From contig JALGPY010000003.1 of NCBI GenBank assembly GCA_023055425.1, positions 52,065,891 to 52,129,890 on the forward strand: a stretch of DNA of 64,000 bases, given 5' to 3'. This DNA comes from Linanthus parryae. Taxonomy: Eukaryota > Streptophyta > Magnoliopsida > Ericales > Polemoniaceae. The position numbers and the translations under genes are program-made. Below, in pieces: positions 1-10,755 of this stretch (within the stretch, counting starts at the first letter, position 1; each line of letters starts with the position of its first letter). The notes under the pieces are model-generated. The model ran no database searches, had not been told where the DNA came from, and saw nothing but the letters and a program-made list of their open reading frames with translations.

Positions 1-1337
1 AGGCTTCGCAACAGAGGTTTTTATTGGGCGCAGTTCAACCACTTACATTGCGATTAAAGGGCTGTTTTACCACCGGAAATTGGAACAGATAGGGCAGTCG
101 GGGATCATAAAATGCCGGTGTCTACTTACGAAGTCGACCTATCAGAGCCTTTAGCTCATCGAAGAATAAAGCGGGAAATTACTTACATAAGACAGACCCC
201 TTAGGAGATCATAGGGAGACCATTCCTATGCTACCAATAAAGAAGAGCACATTAGTGATATCGAATTAGCAGCACCTGCGGACCGGGGACATTCATTCTC
301 CGCTACAATCACTACTAAGCGCACTACTGAGCTAGACCTTTGCTCTCTGCACGTGATTAGACCTATCACGTCATTAGCTCGGTCTCTCTATTCGCCCGGG
401 TAGGCCTAGCCAGGAAAAAGAAAGCACTGGAAGTGTAGCAACATCCTCACGGAAGATAGCAAGTGGACTGGGGAAGTCTTGCTCTAAGCCCGTTGCCTAC
501 TCAATTCTGAAAATGGGTGATGAAAAGGTCGAGTTCCTCTTTTTAAGGAATGGGACTTCTTCGGAATAGAAGGAAAGATCCAACAATTTGAATATTTTCA
601 TTCTAGCCGGGAGAAAGCACTGGTGTGTGGGAGTCTTGGTCTTAGCCCACCCAATCTCACGAAATTTGAGGGAATCCGCATCCGAACTCGCATTCTAATG
701 TCTAGAGATCCCGAAGAAGATAAAGGCAACAGCTGAGGAAGGTCGTAGACCTCCGTGCGTGCTTGGCTTCCGGGTCTTTCACCTGAAAGTTCTTGCTCAG
801 GTAATTGATAGATCCCTTGACGCTTTCGCTTGCTTTTCCTTCAAGAAAGGAAGTCTTTTTAGTCAGACTAAAGTCGGCTACTCAAACTCTTGAACAAGCG
901 TGGCATCTCCTCGAGTTGCGAAAGAGGCGGCTGCAGGTTTTATTGCTGATCTTCCTTATGCGGTTGTGTTATGGGTCGCATCTGCTCAGTACTCCCCTTC
1001 CTTAAATAATGAGGTGAGAGAGATGTACCAATTGAAAAGCCATAAAGAAAGCCTTTTTTCTTTTTCAGATCAAATGGAGATCTTTCTTCTAATAATTTGG
1101 TGAACAACCTTATTGGGCTAGCAGTAGCCCGGAAAGCGAAGCCTTCAGGCTCTTCCACTGGTTACCAGCTTATGACCTGCGGGTAACTAAGGTAAGGCTC
1201 TACCGGGAATTTTTCCTTTCCTGTTTATAGTTATTAATTGTAGGCTTAATTAGTACCCTTTCGGTATGCTTTGCGAACACTATCTTTTTTAGCGTCTCAT
1301 CTTCTCTAGAGAAGCGAAACTCGAACGGATAGAGCAG
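1..1337. other. Unassigned spacer, mitochondrial-like
   Basis: I recognise no gene, tRNA or rRNA here on either strand. The open frames are short (under 75 codons), overlap one another on both strands and carry no motif I know. Base composition is similar to the other spacers up to 28 kb, which fits the long non-coding DNA of plant mitochondrial genomes. Confidence 0.5.
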
Positions 1338-2571
1338 ATGGTCCAACTACATAACTTTTTATTTTTCATTACTTTTATGGTCGTGCTTTGTGTAACCGTA
1401 CTATTGAAATGGTTCGTCAGTAGAGATGTTTCCACAGGTGCCCCTTTTTTCAACGGTACTATAATTCCTATTCTTATCTCTTTATTCCTTCTTTTGGTCT
1501 ATCTACATTCCCGGAAAATAATACGCTCCGCGGACGAAGCAAAAAGTGGAGTCTTGGTCAGAGCAAGCCGCCCTATTCTATCACCAGACATAATTGGGAG
1601 AAGCTCGTCCGCTAGAAAGGCCTTATTTTTTTTATTCCTGTTTTTCATTTCTTTCTTCGTCAGTCCAAGGGGGGCTTCTCATATTTAGAATCTTTCTGCA
1701 GTGTGCTCTGTTTACTATTCTTTTGTACTTTCTTCTTTTTACCACACGATAGGTCAGCGAAGCGTGAGCGGGCGCAGAGAAGGAAAGCCCAAACACTTCG
1801 GCCTAACGGGAATGAGCAACGACGAAATGACAAGATGAGGGGGCTTGTACCTACCCAAAGAAGGAAAGAAGGTTCTGGGACTGTAGCTTTCCCCGTCCCC
1901 CCTTCGTCGGGTGGTCCTTGTGTGGGACTACCAGAAATCGGGCTTGAAGCTCTCGCCTTACCAACGAGCCGACAGCTGATGACTTTTGGTCACGACTACT
2001 ACCAAAAAGCTTTAATGAAGATGAATATTTCACATGGAGGAGTTTGCATCTGTATGTTGGGTGTTCTTCTGTCTAACACAAAAAAGATAAAGTTCACTCA
2101 ACGATTGCCTTTGGGTTCCGAACTTAATATGGGGAAGGAGCGTTGTTGTTTGCGAGTTCTCGATCATTTACATGGACCCACTTTTCATTCAATTTGTGTG
2201 AATTTGATGATCTATAAACCGTCCTGAACGAACGATCGGCTCATATTTGAGCATGATGAATCACTTCGTGCCGACCTGTTGCCATAAACTTTCCGGCCTC
2301 ATATGAGAATGGAAAACTGGAGCATTTTCTGCATCGGTGGATGAAGAATCGCGAAACGACGAGTACGACTGAAGTGGCTATACATAGAAATATATTTACG
2401 GATCTATATGCTTTGATTGGAACTGGAAGTTCCAGAACAGGCGGCTGGTATACCACCATAATGAAACTTCCCTTTCTTTTTTTTATTTGGATAGGATTTA
2501 TGTTGGCTTCGTTGGGAGGCTCGCGTAGTTTGTTACGTCAGCTCCAAAAGGAGAAGTTGCGTTGGAATTGA
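1338..2571 (+). pseudogene. ccmFC: ccmFC (cytochrome c maturation heme lyase subunit), intron-less broken copy
   Basis: CcmFC is a membrane subunit of the mitochondrial cytochrome c heme-ligation complex. The N-terminal frame begins MVQLHNF at 1338 and the family sequence can be followed in order: DRSAKRERAQRRK, NGNEQRRNDKMR, FPVPPSSGG, GHDYYQKALMKMNISHGG, GLEALALPTSRQLM, then after the breaks TTSTTEVAIH, GTGSSRTGGWYTTIMKLPF and the C-terminal RSLLRQLQKEKLRWN. Lesions seen: a frameshift in a T-run near 1625, so the first frame stops at 1688; an in-frame TGA at 2225-2227; a 1-base deletion near 2284; and loss of about 16 codons near 2347. The usual group II intron is missing, since flanking exon sequence runs on without a break. 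The TGA at 2569 stands where angiosperms usually have CGA. The core GGGGGCTTGTACC of a dispersed repeat sits at 1839-1851. The identity is secure; lack of function is inferred from the frameshifts. Confidence 0.9.
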
Positions 2572-4097
2572 GAAAGTACCATGGAGTTCATAATTGCATT
2601 AAAGTAAGTCAAAGTAGTGAGGCCTGAGAGTCCCGGATTGAAACCCGGAGGCGTAACTTGTTACGTGTACCGTGTACCGTATGACTACGCAGGGTCTCTT
2701 CGGCGTACATAAACCAGCATTAGTGGGAGCAGTGACTAGCGTAGCGGGAGTTTTTGCTCTCTATCTCCAACCGCAGGAGATGAGGGACCAGGCGTGTACC
2801 CCGGCCCTGATTCACAGGTCGCATGGGGCCGTACGGGCTCCACAGGGATGGAATTGGAGGCAACGAATTAGTCCGGTTCCTGCGTTTATGGATAATCCAT
2901 TGGTAAATCCATATCTTAATCTTCTATGTGGTGTCGTCCATGCAATGGGCGAGTCCTTTCTAATAGTTTGATATTGGTGGAAGATTCACTTACGTGTGCC
3001 CGAATAGAGCTCCAATATAGGACGCTAGTATCATGCGCACCTTACTCAAATAAAGGAATGAACGAAAAAAGGAAGCCTTCGCTCCCGCGGTATTTAATCC
3101 CTGGGAGAAAGAAAGATCGATAGACAGATCGATGGAAGGTCCCATCCCAAGAGAAGTGAAAGGCAAGCTCACTTTTTTGATGATGTCACGCTTGTAAGGA
3201 TAGTCTTGATAAGGGACATATCCCATGTGGCATGTACTTAACCTATTGATTAGGTATTACCACAAGGGCATTCAAGTACTAAATCCCACAGGTCAAGCCT
3301 TCATCCCTATCCATTTCTACTATTAGGGAATCTGGATACATTTTGACATTAGTCAAAGATGCACTGCCTTCCACCGGATTACTCCGGAAGAAAGAACAAA
3401 ACTAACATATGGAGATCAAGGTGATAGAATCTACCACTGGAAACTCCCATATACCGTAATGATTATGCCCTTCCGGACTCACCCCTAAATAGATAGGTTT
3501 GTAAGGGTGCTTACAAGAAGGGATGATTGCTCATGCGAGAATTCCCTTTCGAGAATTATCAGCAATTGTCCTTGATTGTAAGCATCAAACGGTATCCCCG
3601 GTCCAAGCCTCTTTTGCAGAGACGGGGTTAAAGGACACGGGTGGTATAAGCCTTGTCGTTCTCCCAACACAGACTTATACTCGAGAGCCACCTTTGGGTT
3701 CGCAATAAATAAAATGTTGCTACCCTCACGGGTGAATGCAGTGAAAGCTACACCGAGGTCTCCTCGATCTCGAGACTCCCAACTAGCGATAAACAGGACT
3801 GACACATCTTTTACCGGTGCGCTGGGATTATAGGAAATCCCGTAACACACTTCCTGCCCTTCTTACTGTGTTTTAAAAAGTACAGTCATGAAGGTACCAG
3901 AGCGCCAGGACCATAACCGAGTTGGTTGTGGAGATGAGTGATTAGTACCAAAAGTGCCCTTAGAGGGACGATCAAAAACCGCTAAGACGACCCTCGAAAG
4001 GAACCGTCTCACGGTTTGAAGGTGTTGGAACACCTTCACGCCATGAAGTCAGTAGGCTGCTTTAGTGGTGCGTGACGGTATCACTAAGGAACTTGCT
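2572..4097. other. Unassigned spacer with one open frame
   Basis: After ccmFC the sequence ATGGAGTTCATAATTGC (2581-2597) still resembles the ccmFC 3' end. Beyond that I identify nothing except the unassigned minus-strand frame at 3485-3850, listed separately. An open frame at 2672-2971 (99 codons, plus) has no recognisable domain. Its end (residues NPYLNLLCGVVHAMGESF) is vaguely like the N-terminal part of plant mitovirus-derived ORFs, but that is too weak to call. Confidence 0.4.
3485..3850 (-). CDS. Unidentified open reading frame, 121 codons
   Basis: This frame runs 121 codons without a stop from an ATG at 3850 and has balanced composition, which is long for chance in this AT-leaning spacer. 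I do not recognise the product. It has no obvious membrane segment and no zinc-binding or catalytic motif that I can name; its middle reads KSVLGERQGLYHPCPL. The nearest relic is the mitovirus-like sequence starting at about 4098 on the other strand. It could be a fragment of a foreign or viral gene, or a chance frame; there is no evidence of expression. Confidence 0.25.
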   Translation of the reverse strand: MCYGISYNPSAPVKDVSVLFIASWESRDRGDLGVAFTAFTREGSNILFIANPKVALEYKSVLGERQGLYHPCPLTPSLQKRLGPGIPFDAYNQGQLLIILEREFSHEQSSLLVSTLTNLSI

Positions 4098-4622
4098 ATC
4101 GCAGTTCACTTGTTCGCACGAACAGTCTTGCGTATGATCCGGAAATCGGGGCCATTGTACATTGCCCTGTATCTAAAGCAGTGTGCAGTGTGTCTCCAAG
4201 TATATTATGGGGGGTACTTTTGACCCCCCATGCTCCTATGGGAGTTCCAGTCTCTTTGACGAGGTCTGGTCTTCCTCGTATCATCCCACCCTTTCATAGA
4301 ATGATAAGGCGTCGGGACGCAGAGGCGGATCAATTGGTTAAGCTGTACCTATCGTTCTTCACCATCAACAAAATGAATGAGAGTTTTGGCGAAGAAGATC
4401 AATAAGGGCACGTTTGCCTCTATTGAATCACCTTGTCAGGATATTGACTTGGCTAGTGGAGTGTCTGTACGTTTAAGACATTCAACCTTCCTAATCCGTC
4501 GATATGTAAAAGGCATTTCATTCTATACCTTTATATCAGGCCCAACGGGCACCCCCCGCGGATCTTCTGCTGATTTAGCGCCCACTCAGTGCACAAAGAG
4601 TGGAGTATATAATGGAAGGATT
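4098..4622 (+). pseudogene. Mitovirus-like RNA-dependent RNA polymerase, N-terminal relic
   Basis: Mitoviruses are capsidless RNA viruses that replicate in mitochondria, and old DNA copies of their polymerase gene are common in plant genomes. Three frame segments follow the family's N-terminal order: about 4110-4200 (GPLYIALYLKQC), then 4211-4370 in another frame (MGVPVSLTRSGLPRIIPPFH and ADQLVKLYLSFF), then about 4382-4450 (LAKKINKGTFASIESP) and a tail near 4498 (FLIRRYVKG). The catalytic palm motifs, including GDD, are absent, so only the part before the polymerase core is kept. Frameshifts and a TGA near 4209 break it. The family call rests on remembered motif order, not on a search. Lack of function is clear. 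Confidence 0.7.
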
Positions 4623-5998
4623 TGAAATGGCCTCGTCTTCTTTGTCCCCTCCTGTTCCACTCGTCTCCGGCCCGGTGAGTGTATTCATTGGCTACCCTAT
4701 TTTCCCTATTATAAAGCTCCCTCGCAATTCAAATAATTCACAAAAGCCCTTCTTTTGCTTGAAATACCCCACTAGTCCTTGCTCTGGTATTGGTTGGTGA
4801 CGATGAGGGAGGATACGCGGTAGGCGAAGTCCTTCCCGCGATCATAACATTCAACTAACAAATAAGTATTCTATAAATAGAGTAGGGATTTACCTTCGAT
4901 AGTTGGGATCGGAAGCTCTAACTTCAACATGATCGAATCGTCTCTTCTCACTGAATCTCTAATACTGAACCCCGGGAATCCTCTCGATTGAAGAAGAGAA
5001 AGAAAGGTTTACAAGGGCTATTCCCCTAGGTCAAATAAAATCTTATTAAACGCTATTCCGTAGATAGAATCTCAGGGAAAGGCGCTTTGATAGCATATCG
5101 CGCTACTCGGGACCCACTCCTCATTCTTTCGAGTGAGGTCCTTTCAACTAAGTAATCTCTTTCATAGGCTTTCTAAAGAATGAATGTTTGATTACGAGAA
5201 TGATACCAATCCACAGTTACGGATCGGTAAGCCGCGGGGTAGCTAGTCAAGGCGCAACTACTGGGTTCCCATAGGTCTCGCTAAGCTCGCCCCCTCTTTT
5301 CATTTCCATTTCGAAGGTATGGAAATAGCGTATTACTGATTCCGGGGTCAAATAGAAACCCCAACATTCAACAGAGAGAGGTTGAATACGACATCTTCCG
5401 AATGTCCGCTATAGTTAGTAAAGAGTCTTTCAAATACCAAACCATAACCTTGTTTCGCTCCTCGTGCCAATCCACTGGCATGAACCGAAAAGGAGACGGT
5501 CGGCACCAACGGGTTGCTCGACTCCAGTCTCTACTTAAAGCTAGTGACGTGCGTGGGGAAGCTAAAATGCCTCCGATAAAGAAAGGACGGATCTTTTTGC
5601 CAGGATAGGAAGCTCCCTCCCACAGTAGCGGAGAGCTATTTGTCGTTTCCGAACGACCAGATCATAATGAGATTCCAAAGGATGCTTCCTTTTGCTTTGC
5701 CTAGCCACAGGCAAAAAAGGGGAGACTAAAGAGAAACTACCCAACATAACATCTTAGTTTCGGCATAACAGTAAGGCTTTTCTTCGCAAAACTCGGCGTA
5801 CCTCCCCTCTTCAAGCAGGATGAAATTGGATTGGTAGAGCTTACGCTTACCCCTGAGCTCGCCCTACCCTAGCTCAGGGCCTTTTGCTCTTCTAACGTAA
5901 GCTACTAGGCTTACCACCGATGCTGTTGTACGTATCCATTTACGTACCCAACCTATATACCTACCCTGCGTAGGTTCAACTGATGCGCAAACTAACGT
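4623..5998. other. Unassigned spacer
   Basis: No gene is recognised. A 68-codon frame at 5402-5608 and its neighbours lack motifs. The sequence around 5860-5880 (CCCTGAGCTC...CCTAGCTCAGGG) can pair with itself as a short stem. Near the right edge the character changes to nuclear-type LTR sequence. Confidence 0.4.
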
Positions 5999-7579
5999 GC
6001 TGTCGCAAGTGTACGAATCTTGTAATACCGGGTGCAATTAGAATCGGGTGATCGTTCCCACGAGGACTATTTCGGGTTTACTCACGTTGTCAGTTTAGGG
6101 TAACTGAGTGTAGTAACAAGGAGGAGTAGGTTGTGATTGTCGTGACTAAACTAAAAACAGAAATTAAAAACGTAAACGTAAATATTTTTTTTGTGACGTT
6201 TCTGAAATAAGTTGAATCGGTTGTAACGATAATAGATGAAAACTAGGCTCCAGGATTCCCTAGGGTTTCTACAGATTTAAGTTTTACGTTCGATTATGAA
6301 AACACTCAGCAGTTTCGATATCTGTGCAACGTACCAGTTGTGCGGTGACTTTTCAGATTCCACACGTAATCCCGATCCTGCAGACTTTCGGATTATTGTT
6401 AAGCTGCCTAAATCTGCAGTCTCGGTCTAATCCTGTTAGGGTTTCTAACCTGTCCGAATGGCCCGGGTCAAATTCTCTAACAGTTGGTCTCACATTTTTC
6501 GATGCTAGCCCTATCTCCCTTTCTCTGGTCGGTCTATCAGGGTAAGGTACTAAATCCTGGTTTTTCTTCCTAACCTTAACTTGACGTTTTCACCTACAAG
6601 CTCGGGTCTATAGCAATCCTGGGTGATCAATCCTATCATGCATATACGATAACAATCAAAACCAGAATAACAGATATAACTCGCTGAATTAAGATAATCA
6701 TCATGAATCCATAAAGGAAGTAGTCATAAAATCTGGATACGAAACCCTAGGTTCACCGAGAACCTAGGTGAGAAGTTTAGCTACGACTAGACATAATACA
6801 AAACACAGTTTCTGAATATAAAGAGAGAGAACGAAATCAAACTAAGTCTTCGAATCTCGAATCGCGCTTTCGTGCTCTCCGTGAATGCTCTGTCTTGCCC
6901 TTTGGTTGTGCTGAGAATTGTGTTGTTTTCAAAACGAGTCTGGACGAGTCTTTAAATAGTGTTGTTTTCCACGAAACGCTTGCGCCCGAAATTACGGAAT
7001 CTGCCATCGGTCCACCGTCTATGACCAAAAAGTCAAACTGGCTGCGTATATACGCAGTGTTGCGTATATACGCAACCAGGGCCTGTATCCACCTCCCCAT
7101 CTCCCCCATCCTGCCTGCGTATATACGCAAGGCTGCGTATATACGCAGGCTTGCGTATATACGCAGGCAAGGGGGTGGAGATGGGGCCCTGCTTGGTCCT
7201 TTGGTGGACCTGGTTGGGTCCCCTGGGTCCCACTCTTCTGCCTGACGCTCCCGGTTTGCCTCCCTTGGTGTTCTCCTGCTTTTCCGTGTTCCCGTCTTGA
7301 CCCGGTCTTGTGCACGTTTCCCGAGACGGTCCCGGCTTGGTCCCGGCATGCTTCCCGATGCACCTCCCGAACCTGTTCCTGAAAAGGCAACACGAACGAA
7401 AACCCGCGATCATATCCAAATATAGCAATAAATAGGCTGAAATCCAGGAAGTACAAATAAACGTCTCGTTCAAGATTCCCGAGGCATTCTAAGGCATTTT
7501 CCGGCAAAAACCGCTATTTCCGACACAAACACTCATGAAATCAGGCTAAAAGATAACCCCTAATTGGGCGTTATCATCA
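5999..7579 (-). mobile_element. Probable solo LTR or LTR fragment of a nuclear-type retrotransposon
   Basis: Read on the minus strand the segment starts TGATGATAACGCCCAATTAG at 7579 and runs to an end near GCGACAGCA at about 5999, so it can be bounded by TG and CA. Both termini, including the stretch about GTTCCCACGAGG and CGCAAGTGTACG (6006-6065), resemble ends I associate with long LTRs of plant Ty3/gypsy (Athila/Tat-like) elements. No gag or pol coding is present and I found no matching target-site duplication, so the limits are approximate. It differs from both element types at 28-64 kb. A solo LTR, or an LTR fragment carried in by recombination, are the main options. Confidence 0.45.
7043..7165. 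repeat. Five copies of a perfect 14-bp palindrome TGCGTATATACGCA
   Basis: The self-complementary 14-mer occurs at 7043-7056, 7061-7074, 7116-7129, 7134-7147 and 7152-7165. Spacings are 18, 55, 18 and 18 bases, so the units look like an 18-bp tandem repeat interrupted by a C-rich 41-base insert. Because it is palindromic the array reads the same on both strands and produces spurious repeated peptides (AYIR) in several frames. It lies inside the LTR-like segment. Confidence 0.95.
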
Positions 7580-9064
7580 ACCTGTCCTCTTATTCCCTCC
7601 CGTAACCTGTTCCGTGCAAAAAGTCATACGTCGATGAGCCCCACTGGAATGAAAGTACCCCAAAAGGCCTAATAGGTAGTCCATGGGGCCCGACTCAGGG
7701 ATGGAGGTAGGGCCATTTCCCGTGTACACTAACGACATAAGCGTAGTCAGGTGTAGCTTCTGCTCTTTCTATACTTTATAGATCGATCAACGAAACCCGG
7801 TACGTCCATCTGCCGAAGGGATGATTTACAGCAACAACTTGTGCCTTTAGAAGCCGCTCTCTTGCTTCGCGGTTGAGGTGCTGCGCTTCCAAGTGCTTCC
7901 ACTCTGATCTTCGATTACTTGATTTCATACCATTACTTGATTGAATGAATGAAAGAACCATGCCTTACTTAACTACATAGAAAGAATACTTGCTTTACTT
8001 GCTTCTTTCCTTGCTAACACACTTGAAGAAAGACTCTTGGTCAGAATCTCTTACTGATATGTTACTGTAGTTTCATTCTTGAATGAAGGTGGCCCTATTG
8101 AATTAGGGCAGATGTGGAATCCTTCTATGAAGTGATTTACAGCTAGAATATGGAATGTGAAAGAAAAAGAATCTACTGGTAACGAGTTAGAGGATTCCAA
8201 GTTCAAGTAGTAGGCCTAGGAGAACATGTGGCAGGTAACTGAATCAAAGAATATGGCTAATGCTCCTTCACTTCTTCTTATACATAATATCGCACCCGGA
8301 GCAGAAACTGCGGCTATTGCTACTGCGCTTCCCCTTCTATTGATTTTCCGGATGCAAAGACATCCTTATTACTACTCTTCTATGCCCGCACTTCTCATTT
8401 CACATCTAGCATATCCCTTGCTTCTGAGTGGATTATTTGAATCCTTTGACTTGAGACTTCTTTACCCTAAGTATGCTATGTGTATACTGCCCCATTACCC
8501 TTGAGGCGGTATTCTTTCGCTTATGCTTATTAAACCAGTACGGCAGTCGAAGCAGACTCAATCGAAGAGATGAAGGGAAGCAACCTTCTTTTCCTCTAAA
8601 AAATAATAGAGTAAGGCTAGGCAATCGAAGTAGGCAGAAGCACTGAAATGAGAAGTAGTACCCAGTGTGAAGTAATATCATTGAGCAAAGGTATTTCGTT
8701 CTAAACGGAGATTATGTGGCTTAACAGCCACTTTCCACCGCTCCGATGGGTCATTCGCTAGATGAGAATTTTCTATCGTTACAACTCAAATAAAACGTGT
8801 TATAGCCTAAACAAGAAAGCTAAGGTGAAAGGAAAGGGTGCGTTAGCAGGCCTTTTAGCACTCCGTACCTAAGGCACCAGATACCTCGAAGAAGCAATAA
8901 GGTCAATAAGTTGAAAGAGCTGTCCCAACAACCAAAGCCACAGCAAAGTGATACCCAAATCGAGGTTGTTCTACCGCGGTAGTGCGATAAGGCACTTTCG
9001 CCTTTAGTAGAAGTTGTCCCTATCATCGCGAAGAAAGTACACGCACATATATTATTTATTTATT
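7580..9064. other. Unassigned spacer, low-complexity TTGA/ATGA stretches
   Basis: I see no gene. Bases 7900-8060 are rich in CTTGATT, GAATGAATGA and CTTGCTT runs, a degenerate simple-sequence style that returns at 11040-11350. The frame at 8226-8504 (92 codons) has no recognisable motif. On the minus strand, 8820-9026 continues past the mitovirus-like relic but does not show the polymerase motifs that should follow. Confidence 0.4.
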
Positions 9065-9341
9065 TTAATATAGAAAGAAATTGCGTTGATGAGCTGAGAA
9101 GATCCAATACCAATATCGATGGACTGTATACAACAATCGTTGATTGAAGTAATTACCAATCGCAAAGATCCTGCTCTTCCCCCCTCGCTCCAAAGACATC
9201 GCTAACCTACCTGCTGGTGGCGGGCAACCAGTCCACCGCTCAGGCTCCACGGTCCTATCAAGCTTAGGTCCTAACCGAGTCTCGAACTCATCAAGATCGA
9301 GACCGGAGAAGATTTTCTTATTTCCATCAAACGAGTAAGAA
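9065..9341 (-). pseudogene. Mitovirus-like RdRp fragment around the GGKxRIFAIGNY motif
   Basis: On the minus strand an open frame runs from about 9341 to 9065. It contains, in family order, LDEFETRLGPKLDRT, VEPERWTGCPPPAGRL and the hallmark GGKSRIFAIGNYFNQRLL followed by VHRYWYW. This is the block just before the polymerase catalytic core in mitoviruses and in plant mitovirus-derived genes. The frame begins after a stop near 9343 and ends before the DxxSATDRW and GDD core, which I do not find nearby. It is in the opposite orientation to the N-terminal relic 5 kb away, so the two are rearranged pieces, of one insertion or of two. Non-functional. Confidence 0.8.
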
Positions 9342-10682
9342 CCCTACTAAGGGCTAGTAGTACCGGGTTAAACACCCCCATATCTCGAGAGTTAATAAAC
9401 TCCGATAATGAGTACCACGCACCCAGTTCAAATAAAAGCGCTGGAAAGATAGATGTTACAGTCTTTTCGCCCGGCTTGAAACTAGATTCAGTAGCAAACG
9501 CCCTAATAATGCTTGAAGCTTATTTCATAGTTGGTGTTGTTGACCAGGTGGGAACCCATTCCAGTCCCTGTTTTAAAGGAATAGAAAGGATGCCTTTTAC
9601 ATCTCGTGGCAACAAAAAAAGAAAGCGGCATGTCTCAGACGTACCGCTACCCCCTTTGCTTTCGGACGTGATCAAAGAATTGCGTATAGAAAGAAAAGGT
9701 CGACGGCGAAGGCCGAGGGCGATGCAACGAAGCTCTGTTGTTAAAGGCCCAGTCCCAGGTGCGAAGGTGGAGTGGAAGCTAGCAGAAGGGAGAATCCAGC
9801 TTCTAATGTACTATTATCCCAGGTAACTATTGCGGATCAATAAAGAAAATACTAGTCTTGCAGCTCCGTATGCGCTGTCCTTCTTCTCGGAACCTAGCTT
9901 TGATTACTACTTAGTCTGCGGCTTAAGCCTTAGCTTCATCTCTTTGGGACAGAGGTCACTCGCTTGATTGATCGAATGAGAACTTTTGCTTCCGGGATGG
10001 AACATACCTTGGCTTCATCCTACTCATACTTGATTGATTGAAACTCGCCTCTGGTTCGAAAGAGCACCGGATCTACTAAGGGATTCCTATTACACGGAAA
10101 GGTTAAATAACCGATCATCATTATCAGAATATGAGTGAGAGTGAGATGAGGGAGCTGCTAAAGAAAGAAAAGATATCTATTTGATTTCTTCTCGGCTGAA
10201 TGAAGCTGGAACCGAAGCAAGCGAAAGGTAGGTAGGGGCGGAGTAAGCACAATAAGTAGAATGAATAAGTAGAGTATAATAATATCATAGAGTGGCGGAA
10301 TCCCCTTGACAGGATCCCGAAGGGTCTTGCTACCCCTCTTGTGTGGAGAGTTCCCTCTTTCTCAAAGACGCATACTCCCCTACCTGCCTTCAGCTGGCAG
10401 AAGGGAGCTAGATCCAGTACTCTCGCGCCTTACGCTGACTTCCTTACAACCAAACGGCAAAGGACTTCTCCTAACAGCAATAGCGGACTTCGCCTTCCTC
10501 GGAAACGATGGAGGTTTCGGAAGAAGGGTTACTAGCGCCCGTTTCGCTCACTGACGCTACCAGAAGCTTCCTTTCTTCCTCAAAATAGGGGACTTTCGAC
10601 CAAAGCATTCCGGCATCTGTTATTCCTGGTCTCACCCTGTGAAGCAAAAGTAGGACAAGGGAGAAAGACATGGAATTGATAG
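9342..10682. other. Unassigned spacer with a basic open frame
   Basis: The only notable frame is 9476-9826 on the plus strand (116 codons). It begins MKLDSVANALIML and becomes strongly basic in its second half (NKKRKRH, ERKGRRRRPR). I cannot assign it; chimeric unnamed ORFs of this kind are common in plant mitochondrial DNA. Bases 9880-10250 contain more TTGATTGA-type low-complexity sequence. Confidence 0.4.
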
Positions 10683-10755
10683 GGAACCGTAGCCAAGTGG
10701 CTAAGTCATGAGTCTGCAAAACTTCTATTCTTCGGTTCGAATCCGACCGGTTCCT
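10683..10755 (+). tRNA. trnC-GCA: tRNA-Cys (GCA), bacterial-type
   Basis: The acceptor stem GGAACCG (10683-10689) pairs perfectly with CGGTTCC (10748-10754), and 10755 is the discriminator. The T-arm is TCGG-TTCGAAT-CCGA. The anticodon loop holds TGCAAAA with anticodon GCA between GAGT and ACTT, giving tRNA-Cys. The length is 73 without CCA. The sequence does not resemble the usual plastid-derived trnC. It looks like the second, bacterial-type mitochondrial trnC (trnC2) reported from sugar beet and other angiosperms; that link is from memory of the published gene. All stems are intact, so it could be functional. Confidence 0.85.

Noticed and set aside
2672..2971. 99-codon frame after ccmFC as a possible mitovirus N-terminus
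   Set aside because: Only a faint resemblance over about 18 residues; not enough to call.
6837..7507. Long overlapping frames (up to 170 codons) on both strands around 7 kb
   Set aside because: They arise from the palindrome array and GC-rich LTR-like DNA; frames are open on both strands with repeated AYIR/CVYTQ peptides and no domain.
5999..7579. Target-site duplication around the LTR-like segment
   Set aside because: Flanking bases (TAACG or CGTGC on the left, ACCTG on the right) do not match at any end position I tried.
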